64,000 nt of DNA from Meandrina meandrites (GCA_963693305.1 OY855914.1:23224972-23288971); one strand, 5' to 3'. Counted from the stretch's first letter, positions 1-11,353 are shown. The notes: generated by a model from the letters alone, not told the origin. Numbers and translations are program-made.

Positions 1-274
1 AAAATTTGATATTTTAAATTTGAAAAAGATTGATATGGTTAGAAATGTACGCGAATTTTCAAAATGGCCGCCATTTTGAACCGGAAGTGACAAATGGACT
101 ACTGTAAGTACTTCGGTTTAGGTTGTTTGATTCACTTAGGACAGCTACAAATAACGTTAACTATGATTTATAGTAAAAAACATAAACTACTCACAGAACT
201 GTATTGGCTTTATTGGCTTGAAGTAGTCTCAACTACTACACTGAACTAATACACTAGTTCACATTTGTTCCTTT

Positions 275-455
275 GAGTACAGACCTCGGTAACAACTATG
301 CTTTACACAATCAATCATTGTTTTCACAAAATTTGTTCGACTTTACTGTTATCACCACTCATTTAGTGCTGTTATTTCAGAACTCGGTATCAACTATGCC
401 TTATGCAAGCAATCATTGTGTTCCTAAAACTTGTTTGACCTAACTGTCCCTATCA
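275..455. repeat. Two-copy imperfect tandem repeat, period about 98 bp
   Basis: The stretch beginning CAGACCTCGGTAACAACTATG near 281 recurs near 379 as CAGAACTCGGTATCAACTATG. Both are followed by a similar AATCATTGT...TTGTT...ACTGT block. A weaker third trace lies near 500-530. It sits between the left terminus and the 3' end of the decayed ORF, so it is probably part of the element. Confidence 0.6.
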
Positions 456-568
456 CACGATCACACATTCGAAGTTGTTAGTACACAACCTGTCTTTTTA
501 GACAACAAAACTCATTCGACTCTCATCATTGTCAAATCAGACATTCAATGTTGAACCTTTTCATGTAA

Positions 569-3500
569 TCACCGGTTATTGCATTCTTCACTGCAACTGC
601 AAAGGGCAGTGCATTTCAGGGCCGCTCTAGCACAGCAACATCTTCCTCTGCACTCAAGCTTACATCCACAGCGGAGAAGTTCCCTGCATGACTTTGTCAC
701 GTCCGGAAGCGTTGTCCAGAAAGGCTGCCATTCTTCTTCCTTGAAAATCCAGCCCCAATCAGCTGGCGAAGGTAGTTCAGGGTTTGGTGTAAGTGCTTGG
801 CCCCAACAGTGACCACCTTGATAAGCAGCTCTCTTTGTATGCTGTAACAGGGCCGCCCGAGTTGGTGGAATTGCATCATACGCCCTGCCTTTTTGCGCAA
901 ACAGCTGCTTCCTGGCTTCATCGATATTTGCCTTGTTGCTTGTTCTGTCATACAAGAGAATGACGAACCGTTCTAGATATATCATACATGCCTCACTGAC
1001 TAAGGGAGTTGGTGTTGTCGCCAGCTGCAAGAAGGCGTCTGTGACGGCTGGGTAGCTCTTCCATACCGTAAAAGCGGTCTTCTTGCCTCTCCCAGCGAAG
1101 CAAGACACCGTATTGCATCCAGTGAATGCGTGGAACACTGGTATGGACTTGGACATCTCTGATCCCAGGCTGTGTGATATCTTGTGCGCTGCAATGTAAC
1201 GCAGATGAGAGCCAGTTCCCATCGCAACCCAGAGTTCAACTTGTTGCTCCTGGAGCCTCCCGGCAAGTGCTATCGCTAACACAAGGACGTCGGTGTCAAC
1301 TGTACGTAGCACGATCTTGCGATGACCCTCTTGGACTGCGTCTGCGGCATGCAAAATCATCCTGGTATCTGCTTCTTCATGCGTACATGCAATGATACCA
1401 CACACTGAGCCAGAAATTGGAAGAATTCTCGCTTGTTTTCATCATTCCTCAGGAATTGCTGCCAGTTTCGTGGTATTTGGCTGTTTGCCTGAACGCGCCT
1501 CCTGGCACCCTGCCCTCGTTTGCTTCTAGTTGTGGCCTTCAGACTATTGGCAATGTATTCATCCCACACTACATCGAGGCGCTTAGCATGAGAGAGCTGA
1601 GATTTAATGTAGGGAAGAGAACACTGTCCTGAATATCCTGCGAATGTTTTCACTGTTCCAGGCTTTATCATATTTACTACCACTGAGCCATCAATGTTTA
1701 TGGCATCAACAGCCTCGGGCATCCTCGCTTGTGGAGTTGTGGAAGACTGAAGACATTCAGGTAGTTCCGACTTTTTCTGAGGAAGGCGCAACTTGCCATC
1801 TTGTGATGGCAATGGTGGACAACTTTGGTTTTCGTGCTGGAAAAACTCATCCAGGTTTCCCTCCCTGGTTTGACAAGAAATATAAAGCCTTGAAAACAGC
1901 AAACAGTCGTTCCTTGCAGATGACAACTGCTGCTTTGTCTTGGATGCCACCTTTGATGGAGGACCGTTAAACACACTCAGATTGTTTCTCTTTATTGGGT
2001 CGTACGATGACTTACTTTGCTGCACCAAGCGTTCAGTTATGAATGACTGTGCCTTTCCAACCTCTTCAACCTTTCGCAGTCTTACCAGTGCATCCGAGCC
2101 CATTATTTCTTTAGTGTCCAAAGCTAAGAGATCTTCGGTTTCCTCCATGAAAGGGTTGCCCATTTCTTTAATTGTTCTGGTAAGTGCTGTAACATCTCTA
2201 TAAAATAGACGCTGTAAGCTTCTTGTATCTTCATGGTGTTTTGCTTGTTCTGTGTGGATCCTGTTGCTATGCTGGTCTCAAACTCATTGATGATTCTAGC
2301 CATCTCCAGCCCCGATACCATCCACCGACGAAGAGCACTCGGATTCTCCGTCAACCCCACAGCACCACCCTCCCCTTTCACCAAAGCATTGTTCTGTTCA
2401 TGAGCATGGTCGATTGGGATACTTGAAAAATTCTTTGATGTCTTGTTTACAACAACCCTTCCCTGCTTGAATTGTGAATCGACATCTGGTGCTACATTAT
2501 TCAGACGGTACATGTCTCGTAGGTGAATTGGTAACCATCTAGCATAGTTCGTATGGTCCAGTCCGAAGAACCATGGAACAATCTTTGACACTGCGTCGAT
2601 GTAGAGCTCAAAATTTGCCTCTCAGAGAGATCTCACAAACACCAGTAACAGCAGTTCCAGTTGAAGGGTGAGGTACCAAAAGTGGAACTGTGGGACAGCG
2701 GCTACCTTCTTCAGACACCAGTCATTGAATGACACAACTTCAGCTTCAGATTCTAAGCCCTCTTTGTAACTCATGTATGCCTTGGTTAGAAGGACATAAA
2801 GACTTCTTGCTGTCACCTGATGAGCACGTCGTGTACGGGTGACACTTGTGGCCTTGAGGAAAGAGTCTGCAGTGCCAGTTGATGTGGCATTTGCTTCACT
2901 TAAGGCAGCTGTCCATCCACTTCCCTCTAACCACCCCCCAATGGCTTTTAAAAGAGCCATTTCAACGTGAAGGCCACCAAACATGATGACAAATTGCTTC
3001 TCTCCATACTTGTCTGGAAAATTCCATTGGATCTGCTTGGCCACGGCATACAATGGTTGATCCATAGCTACAACTGGAATCTGACCAGGGTTAAGGTGAT
3101 TCACAGATGCTTTGATGATGTTTAAGGAATGGCATATCATCGCGGCCGACTTTGCTTGATCGGGAAAGAGGGGCAGTAATGAAGATATTGCAGGCGTAGT
3201 GTCCGTGTCTTCGCTACCACATCGGTTTGAGTGATGGACTGACCATGAAATGGTCTTGTTCTGTGGTAGACCCTGACCATCTTTTGCAACAGTTTCCTTT
3301 ACATCTTCTAACCATTTAAACTCGTCTGCTACTGCTCTTGCGACAATCTGGCCATCTCCTTGCATATTACTTTCCACCACAGGCACTGAAGGATTTTTGC
3401 TAGGAAGTACAACTGGGGGAACTTGACTGAAGGACTCTGGTAGTTCAGCGACAGACTTTGTACCTGTGGAAGTGGCCTGGTCAAGGAATACTCTGCTTCT

Positions 3501-4470
3501 GCACACTCCGGGAACTTGAACGGTGGGTTGCTGAAAAAGTGATATCCCAGTGCCATGGAATGAGTCATGGGCAGTTGTCGAACTGGGATTATGGTCGATA
3601 TTGTTCATGGCCGATAAAGTAAACAACCCCTTGCGAAGACTAGGTGGGCACACGACATCATCTTGATGATACTGATGGCAGATTGAGTTTCCCAAGTCTG
3701 TTGAAATGGCGAGCACTCTGTCGTACGATACAGACAATCCCAGATCATGCAACTTCTCCACGAGATCACGACTTCGGGTTTTAGCGTGAAGAGTCAAACC
3801 AATGTAGATTGGAAGTGGCATTTCTCTAGCTTTATTATGGCGTTCTTGTTTTACATCTCCCTCTCTACGACGAACAAAGCTATTGAATTGCAGCAACTGA
3901 GCAATACTAAGTCCTGCTTGGGATTTTGCATCTGAAGAAGCTTGGGTTTGAATACTTGGTCTGCATAGAATCATGTTAACTAAAGATAGTAGTGTTGTTG
4001 GTATGGACTCAATCTGGCAGTTAGGTTCGAAGGAACCATTAAATGTACATTTTGACTGTAGCATATTATCTCTCCGGATAATACTTGCTGCTTTGGTAAG
4101 ATGGATTGCTTCATCATCACAACTTTGTTTAATGGTAGCGCAAGATCTTCCTTGAATCCAAGAAAAATGTCACGCCCTGTTTTGTATGCTTCAAGTTCGG
4201 GAACATGGGATAAAAGCCGCTCTTTTAGTCTTGTGGTATGGACACACACCTTTGTATCTGCACCCAACTGCTCCATCCGAGTGGTGTACATATTTCCTAG
4301 ATCAGCCAATTTAAATACCGTGATTGAATCACTGGCTGCACGAGCTTCTTCTATATATGTGATGAGTTCTGCCAATGCAATACCTTCAAGCTGAAATTTA
4401 GTATTATCTGGCTCGTCTTTGGAAACTGTTTCTGCCCTTTTTTCACCATTTTCATCTTTAAACCTTTAAA
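569..4470 (-). pseudogene. Broken repeat-associated gene: HEEADTR/DTD domain plus CXC cysteine-rich tail
   Basis: Five minus-strand open segments (3980-4375, 2622-4064, 2124-2591, 1357-2163, 569-1405) read as consecutive parts of one protein. From memory this resembles a large uncharacterised family dispersed in cnidarian, other invertebrate and fish genomes. Landmarks in order are NIDHNPSSTTAHDSFHGTGIS, WFFGLDHTNYARWLPIH, AHEQNNALVKGEGGAVGLTENP, HEEADTRM, VDTDVLVLAIALAG and HAFTGCNTVSCFAGRGKKT. The C-terminus is a Cys-rich tail ending KCTALCSCSEECNN, like tesmin/TSO1 CXC repeats. Acidic residues of HEEADTR and DTD could be metal ligands (inference). It is dead: reading frame changes near 4110, 2163 and 1405, plus an in-frame TGA at 2622-2624 between RSL and EANFELYID. 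The open frame continues upstream of 4375 to about 4470 without a clear ATG. Confidence 0.7.
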
Positions 4471-4900
4471 AGCAACAAATTGATTGACCTTCGATGACGT
4501 AAGTTGTCACTTAAAAGGCATTTACACCTATTTCTTCTCACTTCCGGTAAATAAATATTCTACTTCCGGTCAAGATGGCGGTCATTTAAAACCCCCCCCT
4601 TTAACTTCTCTCTGATTGACTTTTCCCAGTGGCTCCATATCAGATGTTAATAAGCATAAAAAGACCTTTATGTACACCAAATTTCATGCTTTTAACCCAA
4701 AGTGCACAATTCATCTAAAAATCTGCACATATCCGCCTGACTAATTGAAGTCACTATCTGTTTTCTCATCAGTGGCTAAGAACCTGCAGTTAATTCTAGG
4801 AATCAGCGCAACCTACATATTATTCAGTATCTGCTAGGAGATTAGTGAATACTCTGTAGGTTGCGAGCGTAATATATGATTTCCAAGAAAAATGTCATAT

Positions 4901-5087
4901 TGGCCGTTTTTATTCTAGAGACGCGTTACCCGTCTGGACGAGCTTCGGCAAACATTTTGCAAATCGTCCGGTTATCCGTCTCTAGTATAAAGACGGGCAC
5001 AACACGCATTACCCGTCTAGACGAGCTACTTTTCGAAACGCGTCTTGAAAGACGGATTTCGAAAAGTAGCTCATCTGGACGGGTAAC

Positions 5088-5118
<31 letters not shown>

Positions 5119-5194
5119 GATAACCGGACGAATTACAAAATGTTTGCCGAAGCTCGTCCAGACGGCTAACGCGTCTCTAGTATAAAAACGGCCA
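4901..5194. mobile_element. Foldback element with arms of about 140 bp
   Basis: The stretch starts TGGCCGTTTTTATTCTAGAG and ends CTCTAGTATAAAAACGGCCA, and the inverse match continues almost to the centre, where CTTTTCGAAA and TTTCGAAAAG flank a short spacer. The arms repeat the theme acgcgttacccgtctagacg several times. It is non-autonomous: the ORFs across it only reflect its symmetry. I could not identify a target-site duplication. Confidence 0.75.
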
Positions 5195-5307
5195 TTCACA
5201 GGTGGTGAGTGGCACCTTGCACACAGCGAAGTTAAAACATGGCTCGTCGATTCGCCTCTTCAATAGAGCGCTTTTCGTTATTTTCTTTAAAACAATGTTT
5301 AATAAAA

Positions 5308-5425
5308 CAATTATTGGAGGAGTTTTTTTTGTGATATCCGGAATAGTGAAGGTCTCGGTAAGTGTTACAGCACTTACCTCGACCTTGATTATTCCGGATA
5401 TCACAAAAACCTCGTCTAATAATTG
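5308..5425. repeat. Inverted repeat (hairpin) of about 118 bp
   Basis: CAATTATTGGAGGAG...GTGATATCCGGAATA on the left pairs with TATTCCGGATATCAC...CCTCGTCTAATAATTG on the right. The inner part reads GGTAAGTG, TTACAG, CACTTACC, leaving a loop of about 6 nt. It lies directly upstream of the first ShK-like exon. Confidence 0.75.
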
Positions 5426-5444
5426 ATTATTGTTATTTTTTCAG

Positions 5445-5555
5445 ACTTCTGTCAGGACTTGGTGGAAGAAATTGTTTGCATTGAGGAAAAAAATGCAGGG
5501 AACTGTCTCCAGTTTCCTTGGAATGGAAAATGTCGCAAAACTTGTGAACTCTGTG
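5445..5555 (+). CDS. Partial gene: ShK-like (ShKT) cysteine exon 1
   Basis: TTTTTTCAG precedes the exon and GTATGT follows it. The 111-nt exon is open in one frame and phase 1 at both ends. It encodes six cysteines spaced C-x8-C-x8-C-x8-C-x3-C-x2-C. Asp follows the first Cys by two residues and the end has CxxTCxxC form, the hallmark of ShKT domains. ShKT domains occur in secreted cnidarian enzymes, matrix proteins and toxins, so the motif alone does not say which this is. No signal-peptide exon is visible upstream, so the 5' part of the gene is unrecognised or outside the window. It joins in frame to the exon at 8008. Confidence 0.6.
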
Positions 5556-6165
5556 GTATGTTAAAAAAAGTTAAAATTGGTGCGAGGGATTTTTATTTTT
5601 AAAAACACACTGTAACCTTGATAATTATTGTTAAAGATCCCTAGATGAAATAACATTTATTTGACCTAATCATAATTTTAGTGACATAGCGTGTTTGCTA
5701 ATAGTTTTGTTGTTAAGGTTAAAATGGATCTGTCTAATAACATTTTTAACTGTTATTCGACAGATTTTAAAAAAAAACGCGTCGGCATCAGAATATGCGC
5801 ACTCTATACACCTTATTCGATGGTTTAACATATAATAAGCGCGGATATTTTGGGGGTTTCGTTCAACTAGTTAGTTCCACTAATAAAATAAAGTTTGGTT
5901 CGGCCATTTTGTCGCTCCGCTTTCAGTCCGTATTTTTGCCCAATTCTACAATGTAATAACGTAACAAATGTTGCGCGTTCTTTTGCCCTAATATGGTCAA
6001 ATGACGCAATAATGGAACAATAAGCTTAGTATAACTTTTTTAGTGAATTTCTAGAGTTTTATGTAGACTCAATAAGTGACTTAGTGATTAAGCAGTCACC
6101 GTGATGAAAATGGCATGCTTAAATAGCGAGCATACTGAAGCTAAGCTTAGAGTCTTGGAGCTTCT

Positions 6166-7074
6166 CTAGATATTGCACAAGAACTTGCCAAACTTTGCCT
6201 TCGCAATGTGGCGAATCTCAGGTATTCTCCAAGAATACAACACAGGATTAAAAGATGAGTTGGCAAAGACAAGTACGGAAGCGATATCCGTGCAAACCGA
6301 CAACACGGCGCTTTGTTGAAATTTTCTAGCGGCTACTGATAAAATCAGGAAAGGCAGATAGCACACGAGAAGAAAGCTAAAAACGTAAATGGTATTAGTG
6401 ACAGTTTTCTTGTAACGCCCTAAATGGAATGACGATGCTGCACTTTGTTGGGTTCGATTGGCAGTGAGCCCACCTTGATGCTGACAAACCAACATGAAGA
6501 CCCGGATGTAGGAGACACATGCGACAGTGATACACGAAGTCATGAGTATGTCTCTGAAAATCTTGTGAAGTCTTAGATCCCAGACCCACACGGACGATAA
6601 AAAGGCGCATAAAATCCAAATTAAAGCAAGAAGAAAATGTGTTCTCCTTAAAGTTGCAATTTGCCGATATCGCAGACGTAGTTGAATGGCGAGAAATCTG
6701 TCCACTGCTATAGAAGTTGTCGTTACGAAGGACACTGCCGCGAGAAAATACCCGAGTGTGTTGTGGAGCTTCTCAATCACGCAAAAGTAGCCCAATTTCC
6801 TGGTTAAAGCCGTGTAGTTTGAGGCTAAAAACAAAGGCTGCACTATTAAACCAACGCCGAGATCGGAAATCACCAGGCTCCGAAGAAGCGCCTTAAAAGG
6901 CGGATGCAAAGAGCGACATTTCCGCAAACAGAACAACATGGCCAAGTTTCCAAAGATAGAGGCAAACAAGAACGGAAATGTGACCACACAGATGACTGTA
7001 TAAGCTGTTTGGAAAGCATTGATGTTGCCAAAAGTTCTTGTGATGTGAGAAAAGCAAAAATCTTGTAGTTTCAT
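6166..7074 (-). CDS. Intronless class A (rhodopsin-like) G-protein-coupled receptor
   Basis: A 302-residue single-exon protein with seven hydrophobic spans. Visible class A landmarks are GN at 42-43 (TM1), SD at 70-71 (TM2 Asp), C98 at the start of TM3, DRF at 125-127 in place of DRY, W153 in TM4, CYLP at 238-241 in TM6 and NPVLY at 276-280 in TM7. The N-terminus and the TM4-TM5 loop are very short, and I see no loop cysteine to pair with C98. Short single-exon receptors of melanocortin or adenosine-receptor type are abundant in anthozoans, but the ligand cannot be inferred. It lies antisense inside the intron between the two ShK-like exons. An out-of-frame upstream ATG at 7241-7243 opens a 116-codon frame overlapping the receptor start and could limit translation. 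Confidence 0.88.
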   Translation of the reverse strand: MKLQDFCFSHITRTFGNINAFQTAYTVICVVTFPFLFASIFGNLAMLFCLRKCRSLHPPFKALLRSLVISDLGVGLIVQPLFLASNYTALTRKLGYFCVIEKLHNTLGYFLAAVSFVTTTSIAVDRFLAIQLRLRYRQIATLRRTHFLLALIWILCAFLSSVWVWDLRLHKIFRDILMTSCITVACVSYIRVFMLVCQHQGGLTANRTQQSAASSFHLGRYKKTVTNTIYVFSFLLVCYLPFLILSVAARKFQQSAVLSVCTDIASVLVFANSSFNPVLYSWRIPEIRHIAKAKFGKFLCNI

Positions 7075-7589
7075 CTTTGTAATCTTGATTGAGCGGGACG
7101 TTCTTGAAATGTATCTTTTTTATGACAAAGATACACAAGTCTTCTGCATGCACCTGCCCGGTTTTGTCCAGAATTACATTTTGCAAATTAATCTCACGCA
7201 ATTCATTATATTCGGCTTCCGAATTGTCTAATTTTTCCCCCAATTTAATTACTTTTTCTCTGTTTGACTACCCCGCACTGTCTGACTAAAATATATAGTG
7301 TCTCGAAAATTGAAAAATAATCCGGTCTTGTTATCGGAAATTAAGTAATTTAAATGTTAATCACGTTGCAATGCTAAATTCCTATTCAAGCGATTATCCG
7401 ACTTTTTCCAAATTGCTCGAAGTCTTTCTTCATGTACAGATTTTTTTGTGTGGCCTATTGTATAAGCTTTCTAAGCTTTTGAGTATTCATATTCTGTGTT
7501 GAGTTAAGACCCCACAAAGAAAAACTTTTTAGGCATGCAATTTAATAATGAGGTTGTTTTATTATAGGAAATGATTTGGGCTGTGAAGT

Positions 7590-7880
7590 CACAGCTGTCA
7601 AGAATAGTAATTCTTGACAGATGAAATTCAAAATAATCAAGGCTGGACCACTTAAAAGTACTCGATGCTAAGCAGCTTTTATTTGAATGATCACACATAA
7701 AGGTTTCATTCAGACCTAAAAGTTGGAACCACCTTGTCGTTTGTAGCATAATAAACAGTATCACATGAAAGTACTGCTCAATAGCTTCCATTTGAATGGT
7801 CACACGCTGACCGGGGTTTCATCCTCAGATTCAAAAGCTAGAAACAGCTTGCACAACCTGATAAAAAGTAACTCTTTCTG
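7590..7880. repeat. Small hairpin and two-copy direct repeat
   Basis: CTGTCAAGAAT and ATTCTTGACAG form an inverted repeat near 7596-7621. Downstream, TTTGAATGATCACACATAAAGGTTTCAT near 7682 recurs about 110 bp later as TTTGAATGGTCACACGCTGACCGGGGTTTCAT. Both are followed by an AGATTCAAAAGCTAGAA-like stretch. No coding potential is seen. Confidence 0.5.
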
Positions 7881-8007
7881 GGATTGGAATTGGAGAGTTC
7901 CTAAAAATTAAATACAGAAAGATTCTGGCCAACGCAGATTAACGGTTTCAAAGCAATTTCTTTGTGCAGATACTAACTTATTGCGGCCTCTTTCAACATT
8001 TATTTAG

Positions 8008-8129
8008 ACGAGTGTTACGATGCAAACAACCTCTTGACCTGCCAAGACGAATTTGAGAAAGGAAACTGTGACGATCTTGAAGTGGCACATATGTGTAGTG
8101 AAACTTGCCAGACTCTCTCTTGCACGGAG
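8008..8129 (+). CDS. Partial gene: ShK-like cysteine exon 2
   Basis: The acceptor TTTATTTAG is followed by a frame that continues the phase-1 end of the exon at 5555 (G|AC gives Asp). Six cysteines are spaced C-x8-C-x8-C-x8-C-x3-C-x4-C, again with Asp two residues after the first Cys. A GAG|GTAAAA donor gives phase 0 and could splice to TTCAACAG at 9182-9189, adding five codons and TAA (9190-9207). Without splicing the frame stops at TAA near 8161. No AATAAA is seen close by. Either way this looks like the 3' end of the gene. Confidence 0.55.
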
Positions 8130-8161
8130 GTAAAACTGAATTCCATTAACTTCCTTCTTTA

Positions 8162-9750
8162 ATTCAAGATAGAGGCTTAGACGTTCAATTAATTTTTGGC
8201 AAATTTTGCTCATGGCAAAATAAGAGCTACGCATTAACAAACAGAGATATCTTTTTCTGAGGTTTTAGATCGGCGGCGTTTTGATGAAATACAAATTTTT
8301 TTGTCGGCCTGGCAGAAATTGTATTACGATTTTCCCAATGTCATTTTATTTTGTCCGATAGTTGATCAGTTATATCCCTTGTGGTTTCCGGCCATTTCTT
8401 GATTTGAATTTTTAAGGACTTTGAGGCTTAATTTGATTAGAAAACTGAGCGTAGCAGAATTGTATCGTGATTTTATAGTCTTTTAGTTCAAGTAACAGGT
8501 TTTTCAAGTGTACAAAACCTAGGTGCTGTCTACAAGAAATGCAACACAGGACTGAAAGAAAATGCGATGATTTACAAAGGGGAGAAGGAGGGACGATAGA
8601 ACCAAATTTATAAAGACGTTAACTTGCAGAGTTTCTGCTTGACACACTCGTGACAGATTTATTGTGTCGGGTAACAAGTCTCATACCAATGGCTCGTTAC
8701 TCATCTAGAGAACAATAGAACAAACAACAGGAACAATGTCCCTAGCCCCCAAATAAATAGCAACTGCTAAGCAGGAGGACAAGTAGCTTACAAGAGCTGC
8801 TACACGACTGATTTTCTTCTCGCGCTCGATTTTATTTTTTCTGCAACTTCCAAATACTTAGGTTCTACTCTGACGAACGTCACTGACTTTTAAAGCATCC
8901 TGATTTGTCTGTGAACGATTTCAAAGCCGTGTTTTGAGCCCGCGTTCCTTGCAAAAGAAGGCTGCCAACCGACTTCCAAAACGGATGGAAATCGACCCAA
9001 GTGACAGAAACCCCTAAGATTGCGTGACGTAGCTCTATGATTGAAAATCTTTTTACAAATGTAATTTTGTTGAAAAAAAGAGGCAGATTCAAAAAGGGAA
9101 AAGTACACAGTAAGACAATAGCTATCAAAGTGTTATAAAAATCAATTTTTAGTTCTGTCTAATGATATACTTTATAATTTTTTCAACAGGAATCTATCGA
9201 GAGCTAAACATCTGATGCAATGTTAAAGGATTCAAATACTGCAAACACTCCAGTTAAAGTTAATTAGTTATAGAGAAGAACAGGCCTGTAAGATTGTATA
9301 TTACTGTGACGAAATGTTCCACATCAGCGAAATCCAGGTGCTACATGCACAAGATTATCTTTTTATTGATCGCAGATAAGATTTTGTAACGTTTCGAAAG
9401 GGACGACCCAGTTTTCCCCCTTTGAGAAATCCCACTTATGTCCAGAAATGCACGCAAGTATTGTTTACAGAGTACATCATGTCCTACTGGGCTTTTAGAC
9501 ATTTTCATATACTTCGTATTTGATATAATTTTGTGTGTTTTGGTGGGATTTCATTAATGAGGACACTTTGTGATGCCTATTATGAGGAATATGAATCTCA
9601 TTACCGTGCATTTCTGGACATATCTGAGAAATCTGCGAAGATGATGATATGAATAATCCTATTAGTTTTGGAAGACGCGAAAAAACGCAGCGTTGTGTTT
9701 TGTTCTTATTGAGATAGACAGTATAGTCAGTCATTTTAGTCAGTATAGTC
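8162..9750. other. Intergenic or 3' region with no convincing gene
   Basis: Apart from the possible five-codon terminal exon at 9190-9207, the stretch has only short AT-rich frames on both strands with no splice-supported coding. The 62-82-codon frames here lack composition or motifs suggesting a protein. Confidence 0.5.
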
Positions 9751-9754
9751 TCTT

Positions 9755-10400
9755 CTAAGGGCTGGGGGTGGGAAGGGGAGGGGGGGGGGAATCCCTACAG
9801 CGGACTATACGGGGAGGCTCCGCCCGAAGGGCGTACCGTATTTTCTCCATTAGACACCCTGACGTATATTTCAAACTTGGCCTGGTGGACCCGTCGTTTA
9901 TTTGACTCCTGCAATTTTTTCGAGCCCGGTTATTATTTATTATTTTTGACAAAAATGTATCTGGCTAATATACCTACAGTTGAATATACCTTAAATGAAT
10001 ACTTGAGGGACCTATTTTCAACTCCAGCTTGGAGACCCGGCGTTTATTCGGCACCCGGCGTTTAATCGAGAAAATACGGTACCTTAATTTTTAGGTTGGA
10101 GGTATACACGTATAAAAGGGTAAGAGAAAATGATTTTTAGGTATTTAAAAGGGCCTTTCAAAATACATCGAACAGATGCAGTTGATTCATATGAGCATTT
10201 TAACGATCCGGATTATTCAATAAAACGTTTCAAAAAGGGATAGAGGGAACCATTTTCCAGCCCAGGAAGATAAAGGGATGCCTTTTCTGTCCAAAATGGC
10301 ACTATATAAATGGCTGTTGGTTTAGACCGCGGGTTTGAGCCTCCCCGTTTAAATCTTTGTGAAGTATCCCCTATATCCCCCGGCTATATCCCCCGGCTAT
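9755..10400. repeat. Dispersed GC-rich coral-type repeat, interrupted by a MITE
   Basis: The segment GGACTATACGGGGAGGCTCC followed by GGTATA...TATAAAAGGGTA resembles related but diverged stretches near 30240-30640, 44270-44590 (inverted), 49640-50050 and 58810-59220. All share a poly-G tract, a TATACGGG- or ATAACCCA-type core, and a gaaagaggtacc-like block. It has no ORF of note. I take it as one non-coding interspersed repeat family. Confidence 0.5.
9837..10078. mobile_element. MITE of about 242 bp nested in the repeat, GTAC target duplication
   Basis: The left end CGTATTTTCTCCATTAGACACC and right end, reverse-complemented CGTATTTTCTCGATTAAACGCC, are inverted repeats. GTAC flanks both ends (9833-9836 and 10079-10082). 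The host repeat continues on either side, and a related copy at about 49729 has an uninterrupted GGGGTACC at the matching place. There is no transposase, so it is non-autonomous. Confidence 0.65.
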
Positions 10401-10826
10401 ATTCCCCACGGGAATATACAAATGCAACCCGGTAATAATTTTTGAGGGGTAACCCGTGATGGTGCATGCATGATTTCTTCACTGGTCGTTCTTTTCCAAA
10501 CTTTGATACATTATTACTCTTAGAAAAAAAAATCTACACTTTTATGTAATGATTCTGTATGTGTTCACTGTCTATAAACAATAAAGCTGAGCTGTTTCAC
10601 CTGCGAATAAAGCTTCGGCGTAAAAAAGAAGATATGAAGTGATGATTAATGACCACAATCCCTGCTTCTCTTTCTTCAGTTTCGCGACTGTAACCCTAAA
10701 TTAAGTGTAGTATACGCAACTACTTTATTTTACTCACAAACGTTATGCTCTTTGGCCTATTCAACCGATGAACTCAAAGCGGAAAATTCTCGGAACAAGC
10801 GAAAGACCGTTTGTATGGACATAAAA

Positions 10827-10892
10827 CAACCTCGTCTCCAGGGTCCTCACCGCGACGATTTGAAAAGGGAGAAATCCCTGGGGACGAGGTTG
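10827..10892. repeat. Short inverted repeat (AACCTCGTC type)
   Basis: CAACCTCGTCTCCAGGG (10827-10843) and CCCTGGGGACGAGGTTG (10876-10892) are inverted copies around a spacer of 32 bp. Such AACCTCGTCCCCAGGG hairpins are, from memory, frequent in anthozoan genomes. Confidence 0.65.
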
Positions 10893-11353
10893 GAACACAA
10901 AACTGGCTGTTTAAAGTCATGCGCAAGGCATAGACCGAGAGAGCGCAAAAGGCCTACAAATTATTAATGCTCTCTTTACAGAGGCTGTCCTTTTACAAAA
11001 TGATTTTTGGCAGTGATGGCTGAATAGTTTTAAAAGATTCTAATCTAGTTCTGTCCAATCCTGCAGTTTTACGGTTCTCAGTAAGCATAAGCATTCGTTT
11101 ATCTGCGAACTCTCGCACATTGAAAACAACTGCTGAACGTTATTCCAGAAGTTTAAAAACTTGTAAATTCCTAGACGTTCAAGCAAAGGTGTATACAGGA
11201 GTGAGAGGGGGGAGAGGTATGAACGCATCCACCATCGGAAGAGGAATGATTTTTTTAAGATAATTTCAGGTCTGAATTTAGATTACCAAAATATTTCTGC
11301 ACTATTGCTCCACTGATTTTGCGTTAATTTGGTTCGGGTGTGTATAAGCCATT

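Larger units (their letters stand above)
60..4590 (-). mobile_element. Degenerate DNA-transposon-like element with inverted termini
   Basis: A minus-strand decayed gene is flanked by matching ends. The left end at about 66-90 reads ATGGCCGCCATTTTGA then CCGGAAGT. The right end at about 4562-4587, reverse-complemented, reads ATGACCGCCATCTTGA then CCGGAAGT. A second CCGGAAGT-like motif lies just inside the right end. I see no target-site duplication, so the true ends may lie further out, possibly beyond the left window edge. Inverted ends around a broken, repeat-like ORF suggest a DNA transposon remnant. The superfamily is not identifiable by eye. Confidence 0.5.

Noticed and set aside
4876..5169. 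97-codon plus-strand ORF with MISKKNVILAVFILETRYPSG
   Set aside because: It reads through a palindrome and its second half mirrors the first; no coding evidence.
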